64,000 bases of DNA, taken from NCBI RefSeq assembly GCF_014651075.1, contig NZ_BMWE01000025.1, positions 1-64,000 on the forward strand, in the 5' to 3' direction. The notes beneath the pieces were generated by a model that searched no databases, had not been told where the DNA came from, and was given only the letters and a program-made list of their open reading frames with translations. This DNA comes from Streptomyces djakartensis (GTDB lineage Bacteria > Actinomycetota > Actinomycetes > Streptomycetales > Streptomycetaceae). The stretch's first letter is position 1. Each line of letters opens with the position of its first letter. The translations under genes and the position numbers were made by a program. Below are positions 26,589 through 34,638 of this stretch, piece after piece.

Positions 26589-27833
26589 TCACCGCGACAC
26601 CGGAACGGTTTCGATGTGGAAACCGGCGATGATCTTCCGGATGTCCTCCTCGACGGCCGCTTCGTCGCCGATGAAGATGAACCGTCCGCTGTGCACCGCG
26701 TCATAACTGCCGCCGGGCTCCATCACCTCGCCCGGGGCCGGCACCAACTCCCGCCAGATCGTGGCGAAGCGGTCCCGCATGGAGGTCACCGAGACGACCT
26801 CGGCAGGCAGCCCGGCGGGCTTGGGGATGATCAGCCAGCCGCCGGACGGGTCGCCCGTCTGCGGCGGGACCGTCGCCCGGCCCTCGCACAGGGCGTCCAG
26901 CCAGAGCTCGAAGAGGTTGACCCCGAAGAGCTTGTCCGTGAGGTACGGCACCTCGGCCCCGCCGATGCGGCCCGCGATCTCCAGGAACACCAGGTCCCCG
27001 TCGGGCGTGACGAAGAGTTCCAGGTGGAACGGCATGGAGGTCATGCCCAGACCCGACACGCAGCGCCGGGCGAACTCGTGCACACGGGTCCGCAGCGGGC
27101 AGTCCTGGACGACGACCGAGCCGAGGGGCTGCCCGCCGGCCTCGAAGGCCAGGCAGTCGTTGATGTAACGGGACACCGCCATGAACGGGATGCCGGCGTC
27201 CTCGTCCGCGAACCCGTCGACGTGGTAGATCGCGCCTTCGACGAACTCCTCGAGCTCGTAGTCGCCGAGGTCGACCTCCGACAGCAGCGCGGTGAGCGCG
27301 GCCTCGTCATCGACCCGGTGCACGCCCATGCTCGCGGCCCCGGACACCGGCTTGAGGATCAGCGGGAACCCGGCGGCCCGGGCGAACTCCAGCGCGGACC
27401 CGGCGCTTTCGCAGGCGTCGAAGCGGGGCACGCGGATGCCCGCCTCGGCGACGAGTTCCTTCATCCGCAGCTTGTTGCGGTAGACCGCGACATCCTCCGG
27501 GCGGGGCCCCGGGATGCCGAGCGCCGCGCGGACCTCGGCGGCGATGCCGAGGGTGAACTCGGAGACGGCGATCAGCCGGTCGACCGGGCCGACCTCGGCC
27601 GCGACCCGGCGGACCGCGTCGCGCAGCGCCTCGAAGTCGTTGACGTCCTCGATCTGGACGGTGCTGGCGATCCGCTTCGGATCGGCAAGGATCCCGGTGG
27701 CGCCGACCGCGTCGACCACGTAGCTGACGCGGTGCCGCTCATGGTCGATGAGCTCCTCGAAGCGGCCCATCGAGAAGTCCCAGCGCGGCCCTTCCGTGAA
27801 CCGCGGCCAGCGGTTGACGACGACAATGTGCAT
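26589..27833 (-). CDS. ATP-grasp ligase 1
   Basis: A 414-residue ATP-grasp enzyme. It has a preATP-grasp Rossmann-like region (MHIVVVNRWPRFTEGP), the ATP-binding Lys in FPLILKPVSGAASMGVHRV, a linker EEFVEGAIYHVDGF, and the metal-binding acidic and Asn/Arg block FLEIAGRIGGAEVP. Such proteins activate a carboxylate as acyl phosphate and couple it to an amine. Substrates are unknown; hydroxyphenylglycine is a reasonable candidate for one of the three ligases. The terminal stretch FHIETVPVSR resembles the end of ligase 2 (SIKTVPVATEE), suggesting an old duplication. The stop of ligase 2 lies 3 bases upstream. Confidence 0.87.
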   Translation of the reverse strand: MHIVVVNRWPRFTEGPRWDFSMGRFEELIDHERHRVSYVVDAVGATGILADPKRIASTVQIEDVNDFEALRDAVRRVAAEVGPVDRLIAVSEFTLGIAAEVRAALGIPGPRPEDVAVYRNKLRMKELVAEAGIRVPRFDACESAGSALEFARAAGFPLILKPVSGAASMGVHRVDDEAALTALLSEVDLGDYELEEFVEGAIYHVDGFADEDAGIPFMAVSRYINDCLAFEAGGQPLGSVVVQDCPLRTRVHEFARRCVSGLGMTSMPFHLELFVTPDGDLVFLEIAGRIGGAEVPYLTDKLFGVNLFELWLDALCEGRATVPPQTGDPSGGWLIIPKPAGLPAEVVSVTSMRDRFATIWRELVPAPGEVMEPGGSYDAVHSGRFIFIGDEAAVEEDIRKIIAGFHIETVPVSR

Positions 27834-27836
27834 GGC

Positions 27837-29060
27837 TCACTCCTCCGTCGCCACGGGAACGGTCTTGATCGACAGGGTTCGCCGGACGAACCCGATGGCT
27901 TCTTCCAGCTCCTCGCGGGAGTCCGCGGCGAGCACCGCGTACCCGGTGCGCTGCAGGGAGGAGTAGGCCCGCTGGACGGTGTCGCCGACCCGCACCTTGG
28001 CGGCCGCGTCGACGACGGCGGGGTGCGCGCGGACCTCGTCGAGACCGTCGACGGCGATCACCTCGCCGGGGTCGGAGACAACGAACAGACTGGCCGAGAA
28101 CTTCACCGGCCCCTCGGGCGGGGGCGGCAGCTCGTCACCGACGACGAGCCGCAGCACCAGCTCGAACCAGTCCATCCCGTATGCCAGGGAGCACAGCTCC
28201 ATGATGTAGTCGCCGGGCGTGCGGACGGCGACCTCCATCACCGAGGGGCCGGAGCTCGTCATCCGGAACTCCAGGTGCACGATGCCGGTGCGCATCCCGA
28301 TGGCGGCGATGACGGACCGGCCCAGTTCGGCGACCTGCGCGGCCTCGGCCGGCGGCAGGGACACCGCGGCCCGGTGCTCCAGTTCGACGAAGTGGGGCGC
28401 GCCCGTGGTGGTCTTGGCGGTCAGGTTCGCGAACCAGACCTCGCCGTCGCGGACCAGGGCCTCCCAGCTGTACTCGGGGCCCTCGACCGCGGTCTCCACC
28501 AGCAGCGGCCGCTCCGAGGCGCGTCGTACCGCCGCGGCGTCGAAGGCCGCGGCGTCGGTGACGAGTTCGACGCCGTCGCTGCCGGCCGACGACAGCGGCT
28601 TGATCACCACGGGGAGGCGGGCCTTGGCCCACTCGGCCGCCTCGGATAAGTCGTTGGTGAGGAGGTGGTCGGGCTGGCCGATCCCATGGGCGCGGAAGCG
28701 CCCGCGCTGCAGTGCCTTGTTCCGCGAGATCACGGCCGCCCCCAGGGACGGTCCCGGCAGCCCGTGGGTTTCCTGGGCCAGGGCGGCGCCCAGGACGTGG
28801 CACTCGGTGAACCCGAAGATCCCCGCCGGGCGGCTGCGCAGGGCGGCGTCGTGGGCGGTCTGCGCCCACAGCTCGTCCAGCGAGCCGTACTGGCCCTGGC
28901 TCGGCTCGACGGCGTCGACCAGGCCCTCGATGCCGGCGGCCCAGTCCTGCGACTCGACACCGCGGACCCGCAGGCCGAGCCGGCGGGCGGCGGCCACGTA
29001 CGGGCGGCCCATGATCCCGACGCCGACGAGCAGCAGTTCGCGTTCGTCCGGCCCGCTCAT
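27837..29060 (-). CDS. ATP-grasp ligase 2
   Basis: A 407-residue ATP-grasp enzyme. It opens with LLLVGVGIMGRPYVAAARRLGLRVRGV and has the nucleotide-binding Lys in LPVVIKPLSSAGSDGVELV, ETAVEGPEYSWEALV, and the C-terminal metal site in EFRMTSSGPSVMEVAVRTPGDYIMEL. It is clearly homologous to but diverged from its two neighbours. ATG 29060 overlaps the stop of the luciferase-like monooxygenase (ATGA), showing tight coupling. The reaction is presumed amide or peptide bond formation; substrates are unassigned. Confidence 0.87.
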   Translation of the reverse strand: MSGPDERELLLVGVGIMGRPYVAAARRLGLRVRGVESQDWAAGIEGLVDAVEPSQGQYGSLDELWAQTAHDAALRSRPAGIFGFTECHVLGAALAQETHGLPGPSLGAAVISRNKALQRGRFRAHGIGQPDHLLTNDLSEAAEWAKARLPVVIKPLSSAGSDGVELVTDAAAFDAAAVRRASERPLLVETAVEGPEYSWEALVRDGEVWFANLTAKTTTGAPHFVELEHRAAVSLPPAEAAQVAELGRSVIAAIGMRTGIVHLEFRMTSSGPSVMEVAVRTPGDYIMELCSLAYGMDWFELVLRLVVGDELPPPPEGPVKFSASLFVVSDPGEVIAVDGLDEVRAHPAVVDAAAKVRVGDTVQRAYSSLQRTGYAVLAADSREELEEAIGFVRRTLSIKTVPVATEE

Positions 29061-30115
29061 GCCTCCTGCTCCTCGAGGCGACGGATCAGGGGGGCGACGC
29101 GGGTGAAGAAGTTCCGCATCTCGTCACGCGTCGGCCAGCCGGAGAAGATGAACTCGCTGATGCCCGCGGCCTTGTAGCTGTGGATGTAGCGGGCGACTTC
29201 CTCGTGGCTGCCGACGATGCACAGCGCCGGACCGCCGCGGTAGGCCACGGCGCCGGTCCAGATGTAGGGCGAGAGCCACTCGCCCTCGGCGCTCTCCGCC
29301 AGCTGGTACGAGGACTTGACCGCCTCGGAGTCGGTGGTGTTCACCCACTGGCGGATCCACGCCGTGTGGTCCTCGTCCGGGTTGCGCATGAGGTTGGCGA
29401 GCTCCGCCACCGCCTCCTCGCGCGTGTCGCGGGACAGCACGTGCATACGGGTGCCCACGCGGCGGCCGGCGTCGAGGAGCGGTTTGCTCGCCTTGGCCAT
29501 GCCCTCGGGGGTGTCGCCGTAGCGCAGCCAGCAGTCGCCGGAGGCGATCGCCGTCTGCTGGGCGACGGCGGAGGCGCCGCTGATGTAGATCTCCGGGCGG
29601 CCGCCGTCCTTGTGGCCGAGGCCGAGCGAGGCGTCCTTGAGGGTGTAGTGCTGCCCGTCGTAGCTCATGGGCGACTCGCCCTCCCAGAGGCCGCGGATGA
29701 CCTCGAGGAACTCGTTGCACCGGGCGTAGCGCTCGTCGTGGCTGAGGAAGTCGCCATAACCGGCCTGCTCCGCGGGGGAGATGCCGGAGACGATGTTGAG
29801 GGACATGCGCCCGTCGGTCATCCAGGACAGCGTGTTGACGACCTGCGCGAACAGGGTCGGCGACATCAGGCCGGGCCGGTAGGCCAGCATGAACTTGACG
29901 CGGTCCGTCACCTGCGAGAGGGCGCCGAGCACCGGCAGCGGGTCGGGCAGGTAGTTGGAGATACCGAACAGCAGGCTGTCGACGCCGAGTTCCTCGGCTT
30001 CCTGGACGAAGTCCTTGACCTCGCCCATGTCCAGCTTGCCGATCTTGTATGTGTCCGTGGGCGTCGCCTGTCCGGTGTCGGGCGGCGAGCACCAGTGGAG
30101 ACGGAGGGGTTCCAT
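29057..30115 (-). CDS. LLM-class flavin-dependent monooxygenase
   Basis: The 352-residue protein is a bacterial luciferase-like TIM barrel closest in look to alkanesulfonate monooxygenase SsuD. It shows LRLHWCSPPDTG, FVQEAEELGVDSLLFGIS, DRVKFMLAYRPGLMSPTLFAQ, MSLNIVSGISPAEQAGYGDF and PEIYISGASAVAQQTA. These enzymes use reduced flavin delivered by a reductase, and one is encoded at 24669. Possible chemistry includes C- or N-hydroxylation of a pathway intermediate, or C-S/C-P bond cleavage; sequence does not decide. It lies between ATP-grasp genes 3 and 2. Confidence 0.87.
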   Translation of the reverse strand: MEPLRLHWCSPPDTGQATPTDTYKIGKLDMGEVKDFVQEAEELGVDSLLFGISNYLPDPLPVLGALSQVTDRVKFMLAYRPGLMSPTLFAQVVNTLSWMTDGRMSLNIVSGISPAEQAGYGDFLSHDERYARCNEFLEVIRGLWEGESPMSYDGQHYTLKDASLGLGHKDGGRPEIYISGASAVAQQTAIASGDCWLRYGDTPEGMAKASKPLLDAGRRVGTRMHVLSRDTREEAVAELANLMRNPDEDHTAWIRQWVNTTDSEAVKSSYQLAESAEGEWLSPYIWTGAVAYRGGPALCIVGSHEEVARYIHSYKAAGISEFIFSGWPTRDEMRNFFTRVAPLIRRLEEQEA

Positions 30116-30160
30116 CGTGTTTCTTCCTTCCGTTGCGGGCACCGGGCGCACGTCGATGCC

Positions 30161-31405
30161 TCAGGCGCCGAGCACGCGGACGCGGTCGCCGATCTCGGAC
30201 CAGCGCTCGTGAGCCTCTTCGGGGGAGTCGGCGGTGAAGACGACGGCGGCGATCCGGCAGTGGTAGTCGGCCTCGTCCGTCGTGATCCCGGTGCCGGGCT
30301 CGACGAGGACGTGGCTCGCCACCACCCAGGGCTCGGCGGCGAGTTCGTCCCAGCCTTCGAGCCGCGCGTAGGAACCCGCGCCGCCGGCCGTCAGGAAGCG
30401 GATGCCGGCCGCCTTGGCGACGGGCTCGCGGTACGCACCCGAGCGCTCCGGGTCGGCGCCGGTGATGTCCGCGAGGACCTTGCCCGGCAGCATGAGACCG
30501 GTGGCCATCTCCATCAGCTCGGTGATCTTGTCGCCGGGCAGCCGCGCGGCCACCTCCATGAGGACCGGGCGGCCCTCGCTGAGGCGCAGTTCGCAGTGGA
30601 ACGGGCCGGTCGTGATGCCCACGGCCTCGACGACACGCGTGGCGTACGACGTCAGTTCGTGGCGCGTGGCCTCGTCCAGCGGTGCGGGTGTGAGGTGTCC
30701 GAGTTCCAGGAACCGGGGCTCGGGGCCGAGCAGCTTCCGGGTCACCGCGACGACGACTACCTCTCCGTCGCGCACATAGCCGTCGGCGCTGTACTCCGTA
30801 CCGGGCACGTATTGTTCGAGGATCGCGTCGCGGGTGAGGGCGCGGTCGAACTCGAGCCCTTCCTCGGCGTGCATCGCGGCCAGTGCCGCCCGCGCCTCCT
30901 CGATGCTGTCGACGCGCGAGACGTGCACGCTTCCGCCGGAATCGACCGGCTTGATGACCGCGGGGAATCCGACGTACGTACAGGCCTCTTCGAGGTCGGC
31001 CGGAGCGCTCACGACCACGAACTTCGGCACTTCCAGGCCGGCGTCGGCCACTGCTTGGCGCATTTTGCCCTTGTGCCGGACCTGGTCGACGGCGGTGGGG
31101 GTCAGGGCGGGCAGTCCGAGGCGCGCCGACAATTGTGCGGCACCGGGTACGTAATATTCGCCTCCGGCCACCACGGCGTGAATCGGGTTTCGCTCATGGG
31201 ATTCCACGACAGCGGCCTCGAGGGCGGCGTTGTCATTGGTGTCCACCGTGATTAACTCGGTGGTAAGCGAGCGTACCGCGTCGGCGATTACGCGGCCCGC
31301 GTTCTCATAGGAGGCCACGACGACATCCCAGCCGATGGACCGAGCGTGCGCGATATACGCGTTCGCCGAGAACGCCGGCTGCACCACTAAGACACGATAA
31401 GACAC
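30161..31405 (-). CDS. ATP-grasp ligase 3 (first gene of the ligase operon)
   Basis: A 414-residue ATP-grasp enzyme starting VSYRVLVVQPAFSANAYIAHARSIGWDVVVAS. The ATP-binding region is FPAVIKPVDSGGSVHVSRV. The lid/loop EQYVPGTEYSADGYV and metal site ELRLSEGRPVLMEVAARLPGDKITEL are intact. It is somewhat closer to ligase 2 in the C-terminal block (MEVA-R-PGD) than to ligase 1. GTG 31405 is chosen over an in-frame ATG at 31447 because the N-terminal strand begins there. It is preceded by a leader of about 310 bases and a strong promoter. Confidence 0.85.
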   Translation of the reverse strand: MSYRVLVVQPAFSANAYIAHARSIGWDVVVASYENAGRVIADAVRSLTTELITVDTNDNAALEAAVVESHERNPIHAVVAGGEYYVPGAAQLSARLGLPALTPTAVDQVRHKGKMRQAVADAGLEVPKFVVVSAPADLEEACTYVGFPAVIKPVDSGGSVHVSRVDSIEEARAALAAMHAEEGLEFDRALTRDAILEQYVPGTEYSADGYVRDGEVVVVAVTRKLLGPEPRFLELGHLTPAPLDEATRHELTSYATRVVEAVGITTGPFHCELRLSEGRPVLMEVAARLPGDKITELMEMATGLMLPGKVLADITGADPERSGAYREPVAKAAGIRFLTAGGAGSYARLEGWDELAAEPWVVASHVLVEPGTGITTDEADYHCRIAAVVFTADSPEEAHERWSEIGDRVRVLGA

Positions 31406-32151
31406 AGAAGTTCCTCGAAATTCGCTCTGAGGTCGGCGATGGTTCATTCGGGAGACACTCGGGCTGCATCACGGCATGGCGAGGTCAGCCCATCGGGCCG
31501 GGGCATGAGTGATGCCAGGAGCCGCTGAACGTCGTGGACGCAGAAGCGGTCAGTAGAAATCGGCGGATGGACTTCCGCACGGGATCCGTGGGTCGGTCAG
31601 CCGTGGACTCTCACCTCGGGCAGGGCTCGCCAGGCGCAGCAAATCCCAAGGTAGAAAGAAGAACAAAGCAGTCGCCCCCCGCGTCGCTGCCAGTCGAAAA
31701 ATTCCCCGCTTATGATCAAGATCCTAGGCGGTGGCGTGGCCTGAGGTCAACCATTTCTTGACCCGAATTCATCTGCGGTGGCTGGCACCCCTATGTCCGT
31801 TTTGGTGAAACATGCTCGTGAATTACACGCCCGGTGCCATCCGCGCCGTTCCCGCCTTAATCGGGAGGGCGTGCGCCGGCGCTTGCCGGGGGCTCATCCT
31901 GCGCCTGACCGGGTCGGCCCGAGTCTCTGGTGGCGCCTGGCTTCGGGCACGTGGCGGCGACGCCCTCGCTCGGCGTGCGGCTCGCCGGCCAAGACCGACC
32001 GGCTTCCGGCCTGCCGACCGGGGACGTCATCGACGGCCGTGCCCGGCGATGGTCTGTCACTCTTGGACGTGTCCCGGTGACCGGGACACCGGATGCCAGT
32101 GCCCGGACGGTCGGGACGCCACGTTTTCGCGGGTCGTAGGAGTGGTTCGAG
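31406..32151. other. 746-bp divergent intergenic region holding the cluster promoter and leader
   Basis: This is the largest gene-free stretch, and the part from about 31500 to 31800 is visibly richer in A and T than its surroundings. On the minus strand it carries a promoter (31721-31750) and a long untranslated leader for ligase 3. Small frames exist on the minus strand, such as a 20-codon one (ATG about 31496) and a GTG-AGA-GTC-CAC-GGC-TGA stub at about 31598-31615, but none has convincing coding features. From 31800 to 32151 only the SRAP upstream region is seen. Confidence 0.5.
31721..31750 (-). promoter_or_regulatory. Housekeeping-type promoter of the ATP-grasp operon
   Basis: On the minus strand TTGACC (31745-31750) and TAGGAT (31721-31726) are separated by 18 bases. 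This is a very good match to the HrdB-type consensus (TTGACN-N17-18-TAGRRT). The expected start is about 31714, giving a leader of roughly 310 bases. Confidence 0.65.
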
Positions 32152-32967
32152 GTGTGTGGACGGTACGCGGCGAGTCGTCGGCCGGAGGATCTCGCAGGGA
32201 TCTTCGAGGTCGAGAAGTGGGAGCCCGAGGAGACCCTCGAACCCGACTACAACGTGGCGCCCACCAAAGAGGTCTACGCCGTCCTCGACCGTCCTCTGAA
32301 GGACGTGGACGACCCGCGCCCGGTCCGGCAGCTGCGCAAGCTCAAGTGGGGGCTCGTCCCGTCCTGGTCCAAGACCCCCGAGGGCGGCGCCCGGATGATC
32401 AACGCCCGCGCGGAGACCGTCCATGAGAAGCCCTCCTACCGCCGCGCCTTCACCTCCCGGCGCTGCATCCTGCCCGCCGACGGCTACTACGAGTGGGTCA
32501 CCGGCACGCAGGAGCGGGAGCTGGAGGTCGAAGGCAAGAAGAAGCGGCCCCGCAAGCAGCCCTACTTCGTGACGCCGGCGGACGGGTCGGTCTTCGCCAT
32601 GGCCGGTCTGTACGAGTTCTGGCGCGACCGGACGCTGCCGGACGACCACCCGCGGGCCTGGTGGGTGACCTGCTCGGTCATCACGACGGAGGCGGAGCGG
32701 AGCCCGCTCGCGGTCGCCCCCGCCGACGGGCCCAGGGCGCTGGCCGACATTCATCCCCGGATGCCGCTGATGCTGACGCCCGACCGCTGGGACGCCTGGC
32801 TGGACCCCTCCCGCACGGACGCCGACGGCCTTCGCGACCTGCTCGCCCCGCCGCCCGCCGGGCTCATGCGCGCCTACCCCGTCACCACGGCCGTCAGCAA
32901 CGTCCGCAACAACGGCCCGGAGCTGCTCAAGGAGCTGGAAGGACCGGAGGAGGGCACACTCTTCTGA
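32152..32967 (+). CDS. SRAP-family DNA-protein crosslink protein (YedK/HMCES)
   Basis: The 271-residue protein senses abasic sites in single-stranded DNA and forms a thiazolidine crosslink through its N-terminal cysteine. The hallmarks are present: Met-Cys2 at the start (MCGRYAASR), N-A-R-A-E in MINARAETVHEKP, ADGYYEW, and the catalytic His in DIHPRMPLML. GTG 32152 must be the start because Cys2 has to become the N-terminus. It is divergent from the ATP-grasp cluster and marks the return to core genes. Confidence 0.93.
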   Translation: MCGRYAASRRPEDLAGIFEVEKWEPEETLEPDYNVAPTKEVYAVLDRPLKDVDDPRPVRQLRKLKWGLVPSWSKTPEGGARMINARAETVHEKPSYRRAFTSRRCILPADGYYEWVTGTQERELEVEGKKKRPRKQPYFVTPADGSVFAMAGLYEFWRDRTLPDDHPRAWWVTCSVITTEAERSPLAVAPADGPRALADIHPRMPLMLTPDRWDAWLDPSRTDADGLRDLLAPPPAGLMRAYPVTTAVSNVRNNGPELLKELEGPEEGTLF

Positions 32968-33047
32968 CGTGGCGACGCTACGAACGCTACGAAGCGGCGA
33001 ACAAGACCGACGAGACCGATGAGACCCATGAGACCGATGGGACCGCT

Positions 33048-33695
33048 GTGACAGACGTGACCGAGGTGACCACGGAGACGGTCGAGACGGACGCCGGCCC
33101 GGCCCGCATCACCTGGCACAAGGCGAAAAGGGCCCGGCTGGTGCTCGCCGTCAGCCACGGGGCAGGAGGCGGCATCGAGGCCCGCGACCTGACCGCCCTC
33201 GCCGCCGCCCTGCCCGCCCACGGCGTCACCGTGGCCCGCGTCGAGCAGCCCTGGCGGGTGGCCGGGAAGAAGCTCGCCCCTGCTCCGAAGACGCTGGACA
33301 CCGGCTGGAGGGGCGTCTGGCCCGCGCTGACCGGGCCGGGACTGCCGGTGATCTCCGGAGGGCGCAGTGCCGGGGCCCGGGTCGCCTGCCGTACCGCAGG
33401 CGAGCTCGGCGCCCACGCCGTCCTCGCCCTGAGCTTCCCGCTTCACCCGCCCGGCAGGCCCGAGAAGTCCCGCGCCGCCGAACTGCTGGGGTCCGGCGTG
33501 CCCACCCTGGTCGTGCAGGGCGCCAACGACCCGTTCGGGAAGCCGGAGGAGTTTCCCGGGGGGCCGTACGAGCTGGTGGAGGTTCCGTACGGGGATCACG
33601 GGTTCGCCGTGCCCAAACGCGCGGAGATCTCGCAGGAGGAGGCCGTGGCGGTCATCACGGACGCGGTCGTCGAGTGGGCCGGGTCACTCGGGTAA
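33048..33695 (+). CDS. Alpha/beta hydrolase (KANL3/Tex30-like)
   Basis: The 215-residue product has a compact alpha/beta-hydrolase fold: LVLAVSHGAGGGIEARDL (oxyanion region), the nucleophile elbow ISGGRSAGARVACRTA, VVQGANDPFGKPEEF with the acid, and GDHGF with the His. Substrate is unknown. GTG 33048 has no strong ribosome binding site and GTG 33057 is an alternative. Upstream in-frame DNA (32998-33047) encodes a run of Thr-Asp-Glu repeats (TDETDETHETDGT), so the true start could be further 5'. Confidence 0.75.
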   Translation: MTDVTEVTTETVETDAGPARITWHKAKRARLVLAVSHGAGGGIEARDLTALAAALPAHGVTVARVEQPWRVAGKKLAPAPKTLDTGWRGVWPALTGPGLPVISGGRSAGARVACRTAGELGAHAVLALSFPLHPPGRPEKSRAAELLGSGVPTLVVQGANDPFGKPEEFPGGPYELVEVPYGDHGFAVPKRAEISQEEAVAVITDAVVEWAGSLG

Positions 33696-33701
33696 AGCTC
33701 C

Positions 33702-33728
33702 GGGAATGCCGGGGCGGCGGTCGCTGTT
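33702..33728 (+). promoter_or_regulatory. SigR-dependent autoregulatory promoter (sigRp2 type)
   Basis: GGGAAT (33702-33707), 18 bases, then GTTG (GTT at 33726-33728) is an exact match to the SigR consensus. It lies about 60 bases ahead of the upstream sigR' start codon, the arrangement known for thiol-stress-induced sigRp2. Confidence 0.85.
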
Positions 33729-33786
33729 GTGCGGGACGTACGTGCTGGAGACCAGCACCGACGTCGTAGGAGAGGAAGTCCGCCGC

Positions 33787-34638
33787 ATGGGTTCGATCTA
33801 CTGCCCGAGCCGCAGCAGCCGTGCCGACCTGGACTGGACGGTGCTGCACGCGGCCAAGACCGCCCCTATTCGGGCGGCGGGCGGACCGGATCGTCGTCTA
33901 TCCTCCGATTCGGGTGAGACCGGCCTCGGTCTCACGAGAACACTCGAGGAGGTGGGTCCGGTCACTGGGACCGACGCAGGGACCGAAAACGGCCAGGCGG
34001 AGAAGCCCGAGGGCCAGGGCGGCACGGGCGCGGAGACGGCCGCGGAGCGCAGTGCGCGCTTCGAGCGGGACGCGCTCGAGTTCCTCGACCAGATGTACTC
34101 GGCCGCGCTGCGCATGACCCGCAACCCGGCCGACGCCGAGGATCTGGTGCAGGAGACGTACGCCAAGGCGTACGCGTCCTTCCACCAGTTCCGCGAGGGC
34201 ACCAACCTCAAGGCGTGGCTGTACCGGATCCTCACCAACACCTTCATCAACTCGTACCGCAAGAAGCAGCGCGAACCTCAGCGCAGCGCGGCCGAGGAGA
34301 TCGAGGACTGGCAGCTCGCCCGCGCCGAGTCGCACATGTCGACGGGGCTGCGCTCCGCCGAGTCGCAGGCGCTCGACCACCTGCCCGACTCGGACGTGAA
34401 GCAAGCACTCCAGGCGATCCCCGAGGAGTTCCGCATCGCCGTCTATCTGGCGGACGTCGAGGGCTTTGCCTACAAGGAGATCGCCGACATCATGGGGACA
34501 CCCATCGGTACGGTGATGTCCCGGCTGCACCGGGGCCGCCGTCAGCTGCGCGGCATGCTGGAGGACTACGCCCGTGACCGCGGGATGGTTCCGGCCGGCG
34601 CCGGAGAGTCGAACGAAGCGAAAGGCTCGGGGTCATGA
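33787..34638 (+). CDS. sigR: ECF sigma factor SigR (long SigR' and short SigR forms)
   Basis: SigR directs the response to thiol-oxidative stress and is held inactive by RsrA. The core has region 2 (FLDQMYSAALRMTRNPADAEDLVQETYAKAYASFHQF...KAWLYRILTNTFINSYRKK) and region 4 (EEFRIAVYLADVEGFAYKEIADIMGTPIGTVMSRLHRGRRQLR). Two starts are supported. GTG 33952 gives the 228-residue SigR. ATG 33787, exactly 55 codons upstream and behind a GGAGAGGAAG box, gives the unstable SigR' form described in S. coelicolor. The gene overlaps rsrA by ATGA. Confidence 0.95.
   Translation: MGSIYCPSRSSRADLDWTVLHAAKTAPIRAAGGPDRRLSSDSGETGLGLTRTLEEVGPVTGTDAGTENGQAEKPEGQGGTGAETAAERSARFERDALEFLDQMYSAALRMTRNPADAEDLVQETYAKAYASFHQFREGTNLKAWLYRILTNTFINSYRKKQREPQRSAAEEIEDWQLARAESHMSTGLRSAESQALDHLPDSDVKQALQAIPEEFRIAVYLADVEGFAYKEIADIMGTPIGTVMSRLHRGRRQLRGMLEDYARDRGMVPAGAGESNEAKGSGS

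Noticed and set aside
31534..31761. Plus-strand frame of 75 codons in the cluster promoter region, considered as a precursor peptide gene for ATP-grasp ligation
   Set aside because: It has no ribosome binding site, no leader/core pattern or repeated core, and it runs opposite to and across the ligase promoter.
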